Source: Variimorphobacter saccharofermentans
Lineage (GTDB): Bacteria > Bacillota > Clostridia > Lachnospirales > Lachnospiraceae
DNA length: 64,000 nt
Reading direction: 5' to 3'
Assembly (NCBI RefSeq): GCF_014174405.1
Contig: NZ_JACEGA010000001.1
Coordinates: 1,052,001-1,116,000, forward strand
The notes beneath the pieces are model-generated. The model had not been told where the DNA came from and searched no databases. It saw only the letters and a list, made by a program, of their open reading frames with translations. Below, piece by piece: positions 55,342 to 64,000 of the stretch. Positions within the stretch are counted from its first letter, which is position 1. The number at the start of each line of letters is the position of its first letter. Both the position numbers and the translations under genes were made by a program.

Positions 55342-55767
55342 TTATCGCTCTGTTTGCTCAGTCATTAATCCCCAACGGAAACCAAATTTATCAATAAATA
55401 CAACTTCACAGGAACTGTAGGTGGTACTATGTATTGGATAAATAGTAGTGCTACCATCCTTTAAGATCTTATATGCTTTTTTTACCTCATCACTTGTATC
55501 AAAAGTAACTGTGAGAGACAAGGAAGTGCTTTTTACTAAATCAACATCCATATTATCACACATCATGATTCGCTGATTATCGATCATAAGCTCCGCATGA
55601 TAAATCAACTTTGCCTTTTCTGCATCCAATTCTTTATCCCAATCTCTTTTATCCGCATCCGAATATCTTAATAAACAGTTCAATTTGGCATTAAAGGCTT
55701 TTTGGTACAGATTAATTGCTTCCTCACAACGACCATTGAAATTAAAATTAGGGGTAATTAGTATCAT
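55342..55767 (-). CDS. VOC-family (PhnB/glyoxalase-like) protein
   Basis: Start at ATG 55767, with GGAGG 6 nt upstream. The 141-residue protein has the PhnB-like opening TPNFNFNGRCEEAINLYQKA, and a late FIDKFGFRWGLMTE typical of that group. The metal-binding residues are only partly visible. Likely a small-molecule-binding or modifying enzyme. Function not certain. Confidence 0.8.
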   Translation of the reverse strand: MILITPNFNFNGRCEEAINLYQKAFNAKLNCLLRYSDADKRDWDKELDAEKAKLIYHAELMIDNQRIMMCDNMDVDLVKSTSLSLTVTFDTSDEVKKAYKILKDGSTTIYPIHSTTYSSCEVVFIDKFGFRWGLMTEQTER

Positions 55768-55932
55768 TTTTTCCTCCATCATAGTATTTTGCTTGATTAA
55801 TGAGATACGACTATTACATAAAAAATCGAAAAAAGTATATATGCTTATTATATCTATATATTGGATTCATTTCAAATAAATTAAGCAGGCAACAACATAT
55901 ATTAGCTATTACCTGCTGTCTGTTAGTCTACA

Positions 55933-56865
55933 TTAGCTTTCGTATATTGCAGCGATATCATGTGTTCTACGCTTCATCTCTTTGCGGATATGTAACGGCT
56001 CTAAACACTCACATTTATCCCCAAAACCGAACAGAATATTGTAGTAGTAATCGTTCTCTATAAAAGGAAAACTAACTATGTAATGCTCATCCCCGTCTGG
56101 CAAAAAGTATTCATAAGTGCAATAATCAAGAACCCTGTCCATAACAGATTTATGAATACGAATTTTGATATATGTTTGTATAGTTGTCATGATATCAGTA
56201 ATGTCTAACTGTGGTTTTTCATAACCTCGTGGTATAAAAATTTCCTCTTGCATATGTAGGTTTGATGTACGGGATAGTTTAAATAAGCGAAAATCATTTC
56301 TTTTTCGGCAATACCCTTGCCAATACCAATGACTACTTTTCAATACAAGCTGATATGGCTCGGCTGTTCGTTCGGTTTTATTTCCATAGCGGTCTATATA
56401 TTCAAAGGAAAGGAGCTTGTTTTCCTGTATAGCTGTTTTGATAATTTCCAGATATGGCTGTATGTTCTTGTTGCCCATCCACGGACTTAAATCTATATGT
56501 ATTTGATTAGTTTTGAATTCAATGTCTTTCGCTCTGTTAGCGGGAATAAAACTCCTGACTTTCGCTAGTGCATTGACCAGTTCATTACCTCGTATCATAT
56601 TGGATAGACTGGAAAGTCCCATGAAGATAGCAGTAAGATCAGAATTCGAAAAGACATTTTTATCAAGCTTATATTCCGGCATGATTTCAAAGCCGCCGCC
56701 TACTCCCGATGTACTGCGAACAGGAATACCAGCCATGTTGATAGCGTCAATGTCGCGATAGATGGTGCGGGGTGATACTTCGAACATATCGGCTAATTCC
56801 TGTGCACCTATACGCTTTTTATCAAGGAGTATCATAATAATACTAACAAGCCTATCAACTTTCAT
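55933..56865 (-). CDS. YafY-type HTH/WYL-domain transcription regulator
   Basis: Start at ATG 56865 with GGAAGGCGG upstream; 310 residues. HTH_11 at the N-terminus (KRIGAQELADMFEVSPRTIY, then RDIDAINMAGIPVRS), then a WYL domain (about 130-200: SFEYIDRYGNKTERTAEPYQ, KSSHWYWQGYCRKRNDFRLF) and a WCX C-terminal part. Such regulators answer nucleic-acid or small-molecule ligands. It diverges from the isochorismatase gene across 117 nt and probably regulates it. Confidence 0.9.
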   Translation of the reverse strand: MKVDRLVSIIMILLDKKRIGAQELADMFEVSPRTIYRDIDAINMAGIPVRSTSGVGGGFEIMPEYKLDKNVFSNSDLTAIFMGLSSLSNMIRGNELVNALAKVRSFIPANRAKDIEFKTNQIHIDLSPWMGNKNIQPYLEIIKTAIQENKLLSFEYIDRYGNKTERTAEPYQLVLKSSHWYWQGYCRKRNDFRLFKLSRTSNLHMQEEIFIPRGYEKPQLDITDIMTTIQTYIKIRIHKSVMDRVLDYCTYEYFLPDGDEHYIVSFPFIENDYYYNILFGFGDKCECLEPLHIRKEMKRRTHDIAAIYES

Positions 56866-56982
56866 CGGATAACCGCCTTCCAAAATTTTTTTCATTCATT
56901 ATAGATTGTTGCCATGATGCTGTCAACGATTACTAAGTATAATAAATAAAACAAATCAATTTACCTATTAGGAGGAAACACT

Positions 56983-57474
56983 ATGCAGAAAAAAGCCTTA
57001 GTAATCATCGATATTCAAAATGACATAACAAAGAACTACAAGGATGTTATTGATAATATCAACATAGCTATTGATTGGGCAGTCAGTAATAATATTCATG
57101 TTATTTATATAAGGCATGAGAATCTATCGGCCGGCACAAGGACCTTTAAGCCCAATACATATGGAGCTGAATTGGTTTCAGACTTAAAAATTGTATCAGA
57201 AAATATTTTTACGAAATTCAAAGGGAATGCATTGAGCAGTGAAGAATTTGCAGACTATATTAGTAAAAATGAAATATGTGATTTCTACATAGCAGGAGCA
57301 GATGCGGTAGCTTGTGTTAAATCAACCTGTTACAATTTACGTAAAGCAGATTATAGTGTTAGTGTCCTGTCAGATTGTATCACTAGCTATGATAAAAGTA
57401 AAATTGAAGAAATGCTTCAATATTATGAAAGTAAAGGTAGTAAAATCATTTGCTTGAAAGATCTATTATCTTAG
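56983..57474 (+). CDS. Isochorismatase-like cysteine hydrolase
   Basis: A 163-residue protein. The Asp-Lys-Cys triad is visible: Asp10 in VIIDIQND, Lys in FTKFKGNALSS (about 76), Cys in VACVKSTCYNL (about 109). Family members hydrolyse amide or C-N bonds (nicotinamide, isochorismate and others). AGGAGG precedes the ATG. The gene is divergent from the WYL regulator; a hairpin lies at 57511. Confidence 0.9.
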   Translation: MQKKALVIIDIQNDITKNYKDVIDNINIAIDWAVSNNIHVIYIRHENLSAGTRTFKPNTYGAELVSDLKIVSENIFTKFKGNALSSEEFADYISKNEICDFYIAGADAVACVKSTCYNLRKADYSVSVLSDCITSYDKSKIEEMLQYYESKGSKIICLKDLLS

Positions 57475-57510
57475 ATACTTACAGTATGAACCATAATATG
57501 AACGGGATAG

Positions 57511-57538
57511 AGCGGTGGATGTATTTTTCCACCGCTTT
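57511..57538 (+). terminator. Terminator after isochorismatase-like gene
   Basis: AGCGGTGGA (57511-57519) pairs with TCCACCGCT (57528-57536). The tail is only moderately T-rich. Confidence 0.65.
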
Positions 57539-57643
57539 ACCTTTACCTTATGTACCCATTTCCTCGTGCTTCCCATGCATGGACATAATTAATCACCACT
57601 TAAATCTTTAATAAAATAACAGTACTCATCGGTATGATTAGGA

Positions 57644-58096
57644 TCATAATTCAATGGAATATACATTATCATATAAATCTTTATATTTATACTCGCCAAT
57701 CTTTATCAGGCTGCTATTATGTTCAATTGCTGTGCGTTCAAAGAAACGATAGCTTGCCACATTATCATTACATATGGTTAATTCTAACTTGTTATATCCC
57801 TTAAGCTTTGATTCCTCGATAATACGGTCAACTAACATAGAAGCGATTTTTCTACCCCGGTATTCAGCGTCTATTACTATTTGCCATATGAAATAACATC
57901 TTTTATCGATGGAGGGGAGAGCGCATATAAAACCAATAACCTTATTCTTTTCTAAAACAACATAATTACTTGAAGGAAAATACTCCTCCATCATCCAATA
58001 TACATAGTTATGATGGGGAACGACATACGGTTGTCCATTCGAGAGTAATTCCATTACCGCTGGTATATGATCTTTTTTCAAACTCGTAATTTCCAT
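57644..58096 (-). CDS. GNAT-family acetyltransferase
   Basis: A 150-residue protein. DAEYRGRKIASMLVDRIIEE is the acetyl-CoA loop (R-G-R-K-I-A), and NDNVASYRFFERTAI is the usual late segment. AAGGAGA precedes the ATG. The DJ-1-like gene lies 84 nt upstream. Confidence 0.86.
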   Translation of the reverse strand: MEITSLKKDHIPAVMELLSNGQPYVVPHHNYVYWMMEEYFPSSNYVVLEKNKVIGFICALPSIDKRCYFIWQIVIDAEYRGRKIASMLVDRIIEESKLKGYNKLELTICNDNVASYRFFERTAIEHNSSLIKIGEYKYKDLYDNVYSIEL

Positions 58097-58180
58097 TTCG
58101 TTTTCTCCTTAGAAATAATTAGTCTTATATTACTTGATATCATTACTTCCATAATATATATCAATAAATGTTTAATTAAT

Positions 58181-58765
58181 TTAAATTGCAAATAAATCCT
58201 TCCGGCTGTCTTCATTCCAAATATATTCAATATGCTTTGCGATATCTATGGCCTTCTGCTCACTAAAACGATCTTTAATAAAGCCCAATGTCATATCCAT
58301 TCCAGCTGAAACACCGGATGAGGTATAGTATTTTCCATCAACAACCCATCGGGCCATTTTTACCCAATTGACATTAGGATTAATAGAGACTACCCAATCG
58401 AATGCTTTTTTATTAGAAGTGGCTTTTTTATTATCTAACAGTCCGGTCTTAGCTACTAATGCTGAGCCGGTACAGATTGATAAGCAATAACTTGATATTT
58501 CTATCGTTTCTTTTAAAGCTTGAATAAATAAACTGTCATTTACTAAAGTTCTTGTACCTTTTCCTCCTGGTATTACTAATATTCCATCCTTTGAAGTGTA
58601 CTCAACTTTTTCTGTGATGATTTGAGTTCCCTGAGCACTCGCAATAACTCCACCATTTATTGAATAGTATTTTAATGTATAGTCATCAATCTTTCCTAAA
58701 ATCTCAACCGGACCAAACGCATCTAATGTCTCAAAACCATCAAATAGAAATATATTTACATCCAT
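58181..58765 (-). CDS. DJ-1/PfpI family protein
   Basis: A 194-residue protein. The nucleophile elbow reads CLSICTGSALVAKTGLLDNK (Cys about 97), with KKATSNKKAFDWV and YTSSGVSAGMDMTLGFI. It is like the AraC-associated or isonitrile-hydratase side of the family (YtlE/ThiJ-like). GGGGTGA precedes the ATG. Isolated gene. Confidence 0.88.
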   Translation of the reverse strand: MDVNIFLFDGFETLDAFGPVEILGKIDDYTLKYYSINGGVIASAQGTQIITEKVEYTSKDGILVIPGGKGTRTLVNDSLFIQALKETIEISSYCLSICTGSALVAKTGLLDNKKATSNKKAFDWVVSINPNVNWVKMARWVVDGKYYTSSGVSAGMDMTLGFIKDRFSEQKAIDIAKHIEYIWNEDSRKDLFAI

Positions 58766-58843
58766 TTAATCACCCCATTTCATTTGATAACACAATTCTT
58801 ATTGTATAATTAAATACCATATTATTCCTCCCGAATTTTCCTG

Positions 58844-59671
58844 TCAAGAAGAACATAGCATATCATTTGTCAGATCGGCAAAATTCATGGAACTAAAATT
58901 ATACAGATAGTAATTACTTATATAGTCAACCCATTTTGAATAAATTTCCTTCTCAGACATACCAAACACCTTATTATAGTCCTCAGTTCTGATTAACTCT
59001 AGTACTTTATCCCATCCAAAATTAACATTCAGATATTCAATATATGTGTGCGCCAAACTATAGCCACCTATATCAGAAAACTTAAGGGGACTTTTTGTTT
59101 GTATATCTGAAAAAGTGGGGATATCATGAGAATCCAGGTATGATTTATTATAGGGTTCACCATTTGATAAATATAATGCTAATCCTTCAGTAAGCCATAA
59201 GCTAATATGGGGGTTTATAACGCTAACATATGCATGAACTATTTCATGCAAGACAGCGGTCTTGTTATTGTTGTAATCATGAACCTTTCCAGGATTTGCA
59301 GGTGATGTTAGAATAACATTTGTTCCGATATTATCTCCGATATACCAATCAAGCCCCAATAATGGAGCAACAAAACCATATTTCTTAGTTTGCATAGTAA
59401 TCTGGTTATCATATATGTATATATTGACGTCCTGTTTATTAGAAAAGCTTAATTTTTTTGCAATTTCTTCAGCATTAATATCGGCCAGCTCAAATACATC
59501 CTTCGCTGCTTCCTCCTCGGTTTCGTAATACACATTTACCCAATTACCTTTCAATTCATGCATTCCTTTTACTTTCAGATTCCAAGTAGGTATCATATTA
59601 ATGATAACCATAATCACAGAAAAGACAACTATTCCTAATACAATCTTAAATAAACGTTTCCATATTTTCAT
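58844..59671 (-). CDS. Membrane-anchored gluzincin-type metallopeptidase
   Basis: Start at ATG 59671 with GGGAG upstream; 275 residues. A signal anchor (about 5-28) precedes an extracellular domain with HEIVH (about 144-148, zinc site) and the third ligand in LTEGLALYLSNG (Glu about 165). Peptidase MA-like family. Probably a surface protease or a sensor of wall state. It lies next to a LuxR-type gene and may be controlled by it. Confidence 0.78.
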   Translation of the reverse strand: MKIWKRLFKIVLGIVVFSVIMVIINMIPTWNLKVKGMHELKGNWVNVYYETEEEAAKDVFELADINAEEIAKKLSFSNKQDVNIYIYDNQITMQTKKYGFVAPLLGLDWYIGDNIGTNVILTSPANPGKVHDYNNNKTAVLHEIVHAYVSVINPHISLWLTEGLALYLSNGEPYNKSYLDSHDIPTFSDIQTKSPLKFSDIGGYSLAHTYIEYLNVNFGWDKVLELIRTEDYNKVFGMSEKEIYSKWVDYISNYYLYNFSSMNFADLTNDMLCSS

Positions 59672-59760
59672 TTCTATCGCTCCCATCAGATTTGATATAA
59701 GCAGTATCTGATATGAGCGCGTTTTTTAACAGTTACTACAGTAATAAACGATGCATGACT

Positions 59761-60597
59761 TCAGTCATGATCTCGATAAAATGGGCTGTATTGAAGGATT
59801 AAAGCAGTTCTGTCTTTCATTCCAATCTTATCATATATTATTGATACATAATTTTTTACAGTTCCATTCGATAGATAAAGCTGATTTGCAATTTGTGCAT
59901 TTGTATACCCCTGAACTAATAATTCAAAGACATCTTTTTCACGTTCCGTTAATCGCTCTAATATTGAATTTAAATCATTGACATTAGTTTTTGTATGATT
60001 GATATTTTGAGTTTGCTTTTCGTTCTGAATAGCGATGTAAAATCCATTAAAGAATCTCGAGAAACGCTTATAAAGCAAATATAATAGAATAGAAGAGAAT
60101 ACATATTGCATGATTCTTGGTAAAGCACCATACAGCATAATGAATTTCACTCCTTGAAATGGTTCTATCCAGGGCTGAAGTAAATAAAAACATGTAAACA
60201 GATGTGACAACGTGATATTAAATATACTGATGATACCCGTATAATATATCACCTTTGCGTCTAAATAAAACGTAGCAATTATTGAGGGGATAATATAGAG
60301 AATAACACTTTGAAATGTAAATACAGCATAAGAAATACCGGTTACTATCACAACACAGGTTATGATGATATATTTTACCCAGCATTTGTTTATATGAAAG
60401 ACATTAACTAATAATGTTGGTAATAGTAATGGTAAAATTGATGCCAGAATAAAACCATTAATCAAGTTACTAGATATGTCAAAAATCCCTATCCAACAGA
60501 AAAATCCGATTAATAATATAAATCCCAGCAAAATCAAAACAGACCTTGCAACAAGTTCATTGGTCTCGGCTTCATTTTTCTTATATATCTCAATCAT
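59761..60597 (-). CDS. LuxR-type regulator with multi-helix membrane domain
   Basis: Start at ATG 60597 with AGAGGA upstream; 278 residues. About seven membrane helices (about 18-190), then a LuxR HTH: LTEREKDVFELLVQGYTNAQ, IANQLYLSNGTVKNYVSIIY. The layout matches the regulator at 52106. It precedes the metallopeptidase gene (74 nt) and may form an operon with it. Confidence 0.87.
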   Translation of the reverse strand: MIEIYKKNEAETNELVARSVLILLGFILLIGFFCWIGIFDISSNLINGFILASILPLLLPTLLVNVFHINKCWVKYIIITCVVIVTGISYAVFTFQSVILYIIPSIIATFYLDAKVIYYTGIISIFNITLSHLFTCFYLLQPWIEPFQGVKFIMLYGALPRIMQYVFSSILLYLLYKRFSRFFNGFYIAIQNEKQTQNINHTKTNVNDLNSILERLTEREKDVFELLVQGYTNAQIANQLYLSNGTVKNYVSIIYDKIGMKDRTALILQYSPFYRDHD

Positions 60598-60758
60598 AAT
60601 CTGTCCTCTTTTTTCTATTAATATCATTATATATTGAATAATTAAATACTTGGAATAATATTACCATGTTTTTAAAAGTAGGTAAATATGGAAGAATTTA
60701 TTTTTGTGAAATAAGTAGGTAATCTTAATGAAGAATAGGAACAGTGTAAAACAACAGT

Positions 60759-60800
60759 AAGCCATGCATACCAGCTAATGAAAGGCGGGATGCATGGCTT
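60759..60800 (-). terminator. Hairpin downstream of the QueG-like gene
   Basis: AAGCCATGCAT (60759-60769) pairs exactly with ATGCATGGCTT (60790-60800). The minus-strand tail is only partly T-rich. Confidence 0.6.
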
Positions 60801-60845
60801 ATTGCTTACTTTACATACTCAGAAAGCTTTGGCTTTCGTTAATTC

Positions 60846-61502
60846 TTAACTTAATCTATTTTGCATATACTTTTGAGTCCATGGACAATTAACTAAACAT
60901 TTTAAGCAGCAAATACAGTGATAAACATCTACAATTAAATCTCTGTTCATGCCTTGTTCCCAGGTAGTGCCATGGATGACACTTGTGGGACAAATGTCTT
61001 TACAAACAGAGCAATCTCCACATTTTGGCCGGATTATTGGTGAGTCTTCAATCGGTAGTGGAGCATTTATTAAAACAGTACTCATACAAAACGCACTTCC
61101 ATATTTCGGTGATACTAACAAGTTATTTTTCCCGATCCAGCCTAGTCCAGCTAATATAGCAATTTTTTTATGTGGAAGAGTAGTAGTTTTGGTTGTTACG
61201 TCAAAGAACCCGTTTATTAGATTTTTATCCGATTGTGCAAAGGCACTGTATCCATTCGCTTTGATAAAATCAGCCAACCATTCTGCAATTTCACCAACAC
61301 GGTGTTCCTTTTCTCCGTACTCAGAATAGTCAGTAGTATCGCTCTCAGATAACTTTTGAATGTAATCAGGGCTTAATACAAGGCCTATCAAAACAGCAAT
61401 GTTGTAACCTCTGGTTTCTTTTTCAGGCAGCTTCGAAATATCAACTACTTTGGTAAAACTGATTCCACGATTACTTAACTCTGATTTCATTTCGTTTATC
61501 AT
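60846..61502 (-). CDS. QueG-like double 4Fe-4S protein (epoxyqueuosine reductase type)
   Basis: A 218-residue protein with GLGWIGKNNLLVSPKYGSAF (about 133-152) and two 4Fe-4S sites, CGDCSVCKDICP (about 172-183) and CICCLKCLVNCP (about 200-211). These are marks of the QueG family, but at 218 residues it is much shorter than QueG (over 300) and lacks the HEAT-like tail. A related single-domain iron-sulphur reductase is possible. GGGGAGGAGA precedes the ATG. No queuosine gene is near. Confidence 0.8.
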   Translation of the reverse strand: MINEMKSELSNRGISFTKVVDISKLPEKETRGYNIAVLIGLVLSPDYIQKLSESDTTDYSEYGEKEHRVGEIAEWLADFIKANGYSAFAQSDKNLINGFFDVTTKTTTLPHKKIAILAGLGWIGKNNLLVSPKYGSAFCMSTVLINAPLPIEDSPIIRPKCGDCSVCKDICPTSVIHGTTWEQGMNRDLIVDVYHCICCLKCLVNCPWTQKYMQNRLS

Positions 61503-61687
61503 AGGTAGTCTCCTCCCCGGAAGATGCTTATTGATTACTCTATACTTCGATTAAATGAAAGCATTCTGTTTGTTACCATTTCAACCTCAAACACTATTCA
61601 TAATAAAAGCTGTTCCTATATCATTACATCTTATAGAGATTTATCTCGACCAATTAATTCCTCCGCTATATACTAATTCATGATTTC

Positions 61688-61891
61688 CTATTTATGAAAT
61701 ATAGACTTACCGATTTCTGCTAATTCCGATGCGATTTTCTTCAATTCATGGTTACATTTGAAATTAGATATCATATATTTTCCGTCTGAAAGCTTATATT
61801 TATCTAATACACGATATCCTTCCATCATAGCTTCTGAAGTTGGCGGGCATCCGAGTCCCTTTAAGGAATAAACTATTTTTATTGATAACAA
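61688..61891 (-). pseudogene. Possible gene remnant, 67 residues
   Basis: A short frame starting from TTG at 61891, ending KIASELAEIGKSIFHK. It has no clear ribosome site and no family I can name; the run GYRVLDKYKLSDGKYMISNF looks like a C-terminal fragment of a flavodoxin or oxidoreductase. It may be a broken gene end. Confidence 0.3.
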
Positions 61892-61986
61892 TTGATAGAT
61901 TTTTTTCTATATAATGTTATAATGGTATTACTTGATCATAAATAGTAATACCAGGGGAGAAATATAAAAGGGGAGAAAACACATCT

Positions 61987-63024
61987 ATGAAAAATGCTTC
62001 AAAGGAGAAACTTATTTTTGGGACACTTAAGTTTAAAGTGATAGCTTCATTTATGATTCCAATGATATTTATCATATTATTGGGATGTATATCTTATCTA
62101 AAAGCATCAGAAGCTATTGAGAGCAAATACGAGAGGGCAGCAGAAGAATCTGTTAATATGGCAGGAGAGTGTATGAGGCTAGGCTTTCATTCTGTCCAGT
62201 CTAACGCGATGCTGTATGCAAATGATAGCTTATTTCAGAAGTATGCTCTAAGCCAGGATGATAAAGCAAAAGCCTGGCAATACAGGGATTCCATTGGCAA
62301 TGTCATATTTTCCAAGAAGGCAGCAGATGAATTTATCAAAAACATCTATCTAGTAAATAAAAATGTTGATTCTATTTCAACCAGTGAAGGCATTGATAGT
62401 GATATTTTCGCTGGCTTTAGGGATACAGATTTGGGCAAAGCTTTGGATAATATTGAAACCGAATATGTATGGGACGGCGAAGATGAATATCTTGATAAAC
62501 AGTTTAAGACAAATCCGGACAAGGATTATTCCATGAGACTTATTCGAAATATAATCAATGTTGATGCATTCATAGCTATCGATGTTGATGCGAAATTTGT
62601 GCAAAATATCCTTACTAATCTGAAATTTGACAAAGCAAGTTTCCTTGGGCTGGTAACTCCAGATGGAAAAGAGATTATGGATTATTCATTAAAGCAGGAG
62701 GACCCTAATATTGATATTAAGGCACTCAAATCAGAAAAGATCTTCGTAAACCAAGCCTTCTATACGGAAGCAATGACAGGAGATGAAGAACATGGCTCAA
62801 AGTATGTTGACTATAAGGGAGACACCTACTTATTCCTGTATTCTAAGGTTGGCGACACTGGAGCAGTGCTTTGTGCGTTAATTCCGCAATCCATTATTAC
62901 CAGCCAGGCGGTTAGTATTAGGAATGTAATTATTAGTATTGTTGCATTAGCTTGTATTATCACAATATTAATTGCTACGCTGTTATCTTCAAGTATTTGT
63001 AAAGCCAAAAAAAGGGAAGAGTGA
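61987..63024 (+). CDS. Truncated chemoreceptor or sensor: Cache-like domain with two membrane helices
   Basis: A 345-residue protein. Helix 1 (about 18-40), a large outer sensor part (about 45-300), helix 2 (about 312-335), then only SSICKAKKREE. The layout is that of a Lachnospiraceae-type methyl-accepting chemotaxis protein whose HAMP and signalling parts are missing. Just after the stop (63025-63085) a different frame gives NEAYVTTKGILHKISAG and then ends, perhaps a remnant. GGGGAGAAAAC precedes the ATG. It could be a stand-alone sensor or a decayed gene. Confidence 0.6.
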   Translation: MKNASKEKLIFGTLKFKVIASFMIPMIFIILLGCISYLKASEAIESKYERAAEESVNMAGECMRLGFHSVQSNAMLYANDSLFQKYALSQDDKAKAWQYRDSIGNVIFSKKAADEFIKNIYLVNKNVDSISTSEGIDSDIFAGFRDTDLGKALDNIETEYVWDGEDEYLDKQFKTNPDKDYSMRLIRNIINVDAFIAIDVDAKFVQNILTNLKFDKASFLGLVTPDGKEIMDYSLKQEDPNIDIKALKSEKIFVNQAFYTEAMTGDEEHGSKYVDYKGDTYLFLYSKVGDTGAVLCALIPQSIITSQAVSIRNVIISIVALACIITILIATLLSSSICKAKKREE

Positions 63025-63086
63025 AAATGAAGCATATGTAACAACTAAGGGAATATTACATAAGATATCGGCAGGGACGATGATGA

Positions 63087-63144
63087 TTGACAGATAAGGT
63101 AGAATATAGTAATATTTAAACATATGTTTTAAACGTATGTTTAA
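63087..63144 (+). promoter_or_regulatory. TetR-gene promoter and palindromic operator
   Basis: TTGACA (63087-63092) and TAATAT (63110-63115) are 17 bp apart. Immediately downstream, TTAAACATATGTTTTAAACG and its continuation to 63144 form a 29-bp near-palindrome (TTAAACATATG against CGTATGTTTAA), a TetR-type operator over the +1 region. Autorepression is expected. Confidence 0.8.
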
Positions 63145-63176
63145 TATCGGGTTTTATTATAAAGGAGACAACTAAT

Positions 63177-63746
63177 ATGAATTCAAGTGAAGCCAAAAAG
63201 GTAATTTTAAATACGGTTATTGAATTGATTAGTAGTAAACCATTAAGTAAATTAACGATAAGAGAAATTGCATCAAAATCAGGCATGAATGTTGCTGCAA
63301 TCAATTATCATTTTGGAAGTAAAGAAATATTACTCAATGAAACAATGAAGTATTATTGGAGTAGTCTTTGCCGGATATATGAAAAAATAATGACCGAGAA
63401 GAATTTATCTCCTCAGACAATTCATGCATATTGTAAAGAAATAATGTATTTCTATTATAGGTCAAATGGTATCCTTCGGAGTGAACAAAGCCTCTTTAGT
63501 GAACATGGAATGGATGAAGACACCAAGCAAAGAATAGAGTTACAGTTTAATGCAATTAGCCATTTGATATTATCAATAAAGCCACAAACGAGAAAAGAAG
63601 ATCTGGTTGTAAAATCAGTACGATTTATTAGCACGCTGGCGCACCCCGCCTTGTTTGTTGAATTATACGATAATATTGCCCCAAAAGGGATATCGATGGA
63701 TGAATTTCTGGATCATTATATTAATGATGCCATTGAAAATATATGA
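63177..63746 (+). CDS. TetR-family transcription regulator
   Basis: A 189-residue protein. The TetR HTH lies at about residues 22-50 (KLTIREIASKSGMNVAAINY, HFGSKEILLNETM). The C-terminal half is a helical ligand domain. AAAGGAG precedes the ATG. The acyltransferase-3 gene starts 34 nt after its stop, so it is probably co-regulated. The ligand is unknown. Confidence 0.9.
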   Translation: MNSSEAKKVILNTVIELISSKPLSKLTIREIASKSGMNVAAINYHFGSKEILLNETMKYYWSSLCRIYEKIMTEKNLSPQTIHAYCKEIMYFYYRSNGILRSEQSLFSEHGMDEDTKQRIELQFNAISHLILSIKPQTRKEDLVVKSVRFISTLAHPALFVELYDNIAPKGISMDEFLDHYINDAIENI

Positions 63747-63780
63747 CTGAAATACTAATGATAATAAGGGAGGAAATTTA

Positions 63781-64000
63781 AGTGGGAGCAGAGAATAATA
63801 AACCCAGGTATCTATATATTGATAACCTGAGGCTGGTAATGATTATATTGGTAGTGTTGATACACTTTGGAGTAACCTACAGTGGGATAGGAGGCTGGTA
63901 TATCAAGGATGTAAAGGAGCTTGATACGATAAGTTATGTAGTATTTGGATTATTCCAGTCCTTTACACAGGCCTACTTTATGGGATTCCTGTTTCTTATA
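63781..64000 (+). CDS. Acyltransferase-3 family membrane protein, N-terminal part
   Basis: The frame starts GTG at 63781 and is cut by the window end after about 73 residues. RYLYIDNLRLVMIILVVLIH is the opening of acyltransferase-3 (OafA-like) proteins: the family Arg and the active His. GGGAGGAAA precedes the start. These proteins O-acylate cell-surface sugars. It is in the TetR operon. Confidence 0.82.

Overview
The window looks like low-GC, Gram-positive Clostridia DNA, most like Lachnospiraceae (Lachnoclostridium-type). The evidence is strong AGGAGG ribosome sites, A+T-rich intergenic DNA, many small signal-response genes, GNAT acetyltransferases, AraC/MerR/ArsR/TetR regulators, CPBP proteases, and a Tn916-type recombination module. 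No rRNA, tRNA or CRISPR array was seen. The genus is an inference.

Region 1 (1 to about 9660) is the right part of an integrative element. It carries a tight co-directional cargo operon: the tail of a DUF2075 helicase-like protein, two MazG-fold NTP pyrophosphohydrolases, an HNH nuclease-like protein, a 997-residue PLD plus DEAD/DEAH helicase with a DUF3427-type tail, and a Nudix hydrolase overlapping it by 4 nt. A Rep/DnaC/Xis/Int module follows, with iteron-like repeats before rep and integrase arm-type repeats around xis and int. The cargo looks like an uncharacterised anti-phage or nucleotide-surveillance system and is the best candidate here for an undescribed system.

Region 2 (9.7 to 18.7 kb) is chromosomal: low-molecular-weight tyrosine phosphatase, LytR-CpsA-Psr protein and RodA/FtsW (cell envelope), a transglutaminase-like membrane protein, nrdA-nrdB (class I ribonucleotide reductase) and aroC.

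Region 3 (18.7 to 33.9 kb) is mostly on the minus strand. It holds an sdpR-sdpI pair with a readable promoter and operators, a YhfC-type membrane protein fused to a GNAT enzyme by a 26-bp tandem duplication, a desulfoferrodoxin-type regulator, CPBP proteases, AraC regulators, a chemoreceptor, a DUF89 protein, a nucleotidyltransferase of the aminoglycoside type and a PlsC acyltransferase. Region 4 (33.9 to 37.4 kb) has an ABC-F ATPase behind a promoter, upstream small ORF and intrinsic terminator (probable attenuation), and an ANT(6)-like gene.

Region 5 (37.6 to 48.4 kb) is a tandem pair of giant secreted proteins (1744 and 1763 residues) with glycine-rich beta-helix-like N-termini and Ig-like C-termini. 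The pair shares the same promoter and a palindromic operator. Region 6 (48.4 to 64 kb) has a MacB-type ABC exporter with a LuxR-type membrane regulator, a MerR/DUF6273 pair with a typical 19-bp-spacer promoter, a WYL regulator divergent from an isochorismatase-type hydrolase, stress enzymes, a second membrane LuxR regulator, a chemoreceptor cut off after its second membrane helix, and an autoregulated TetR gene followed by the start of an acyltransferase-3 gene. A roughly 195-bp inverted-repeat element occurs twice (21769 and 48401), with loops that have diverged while keeping self-complementarity.
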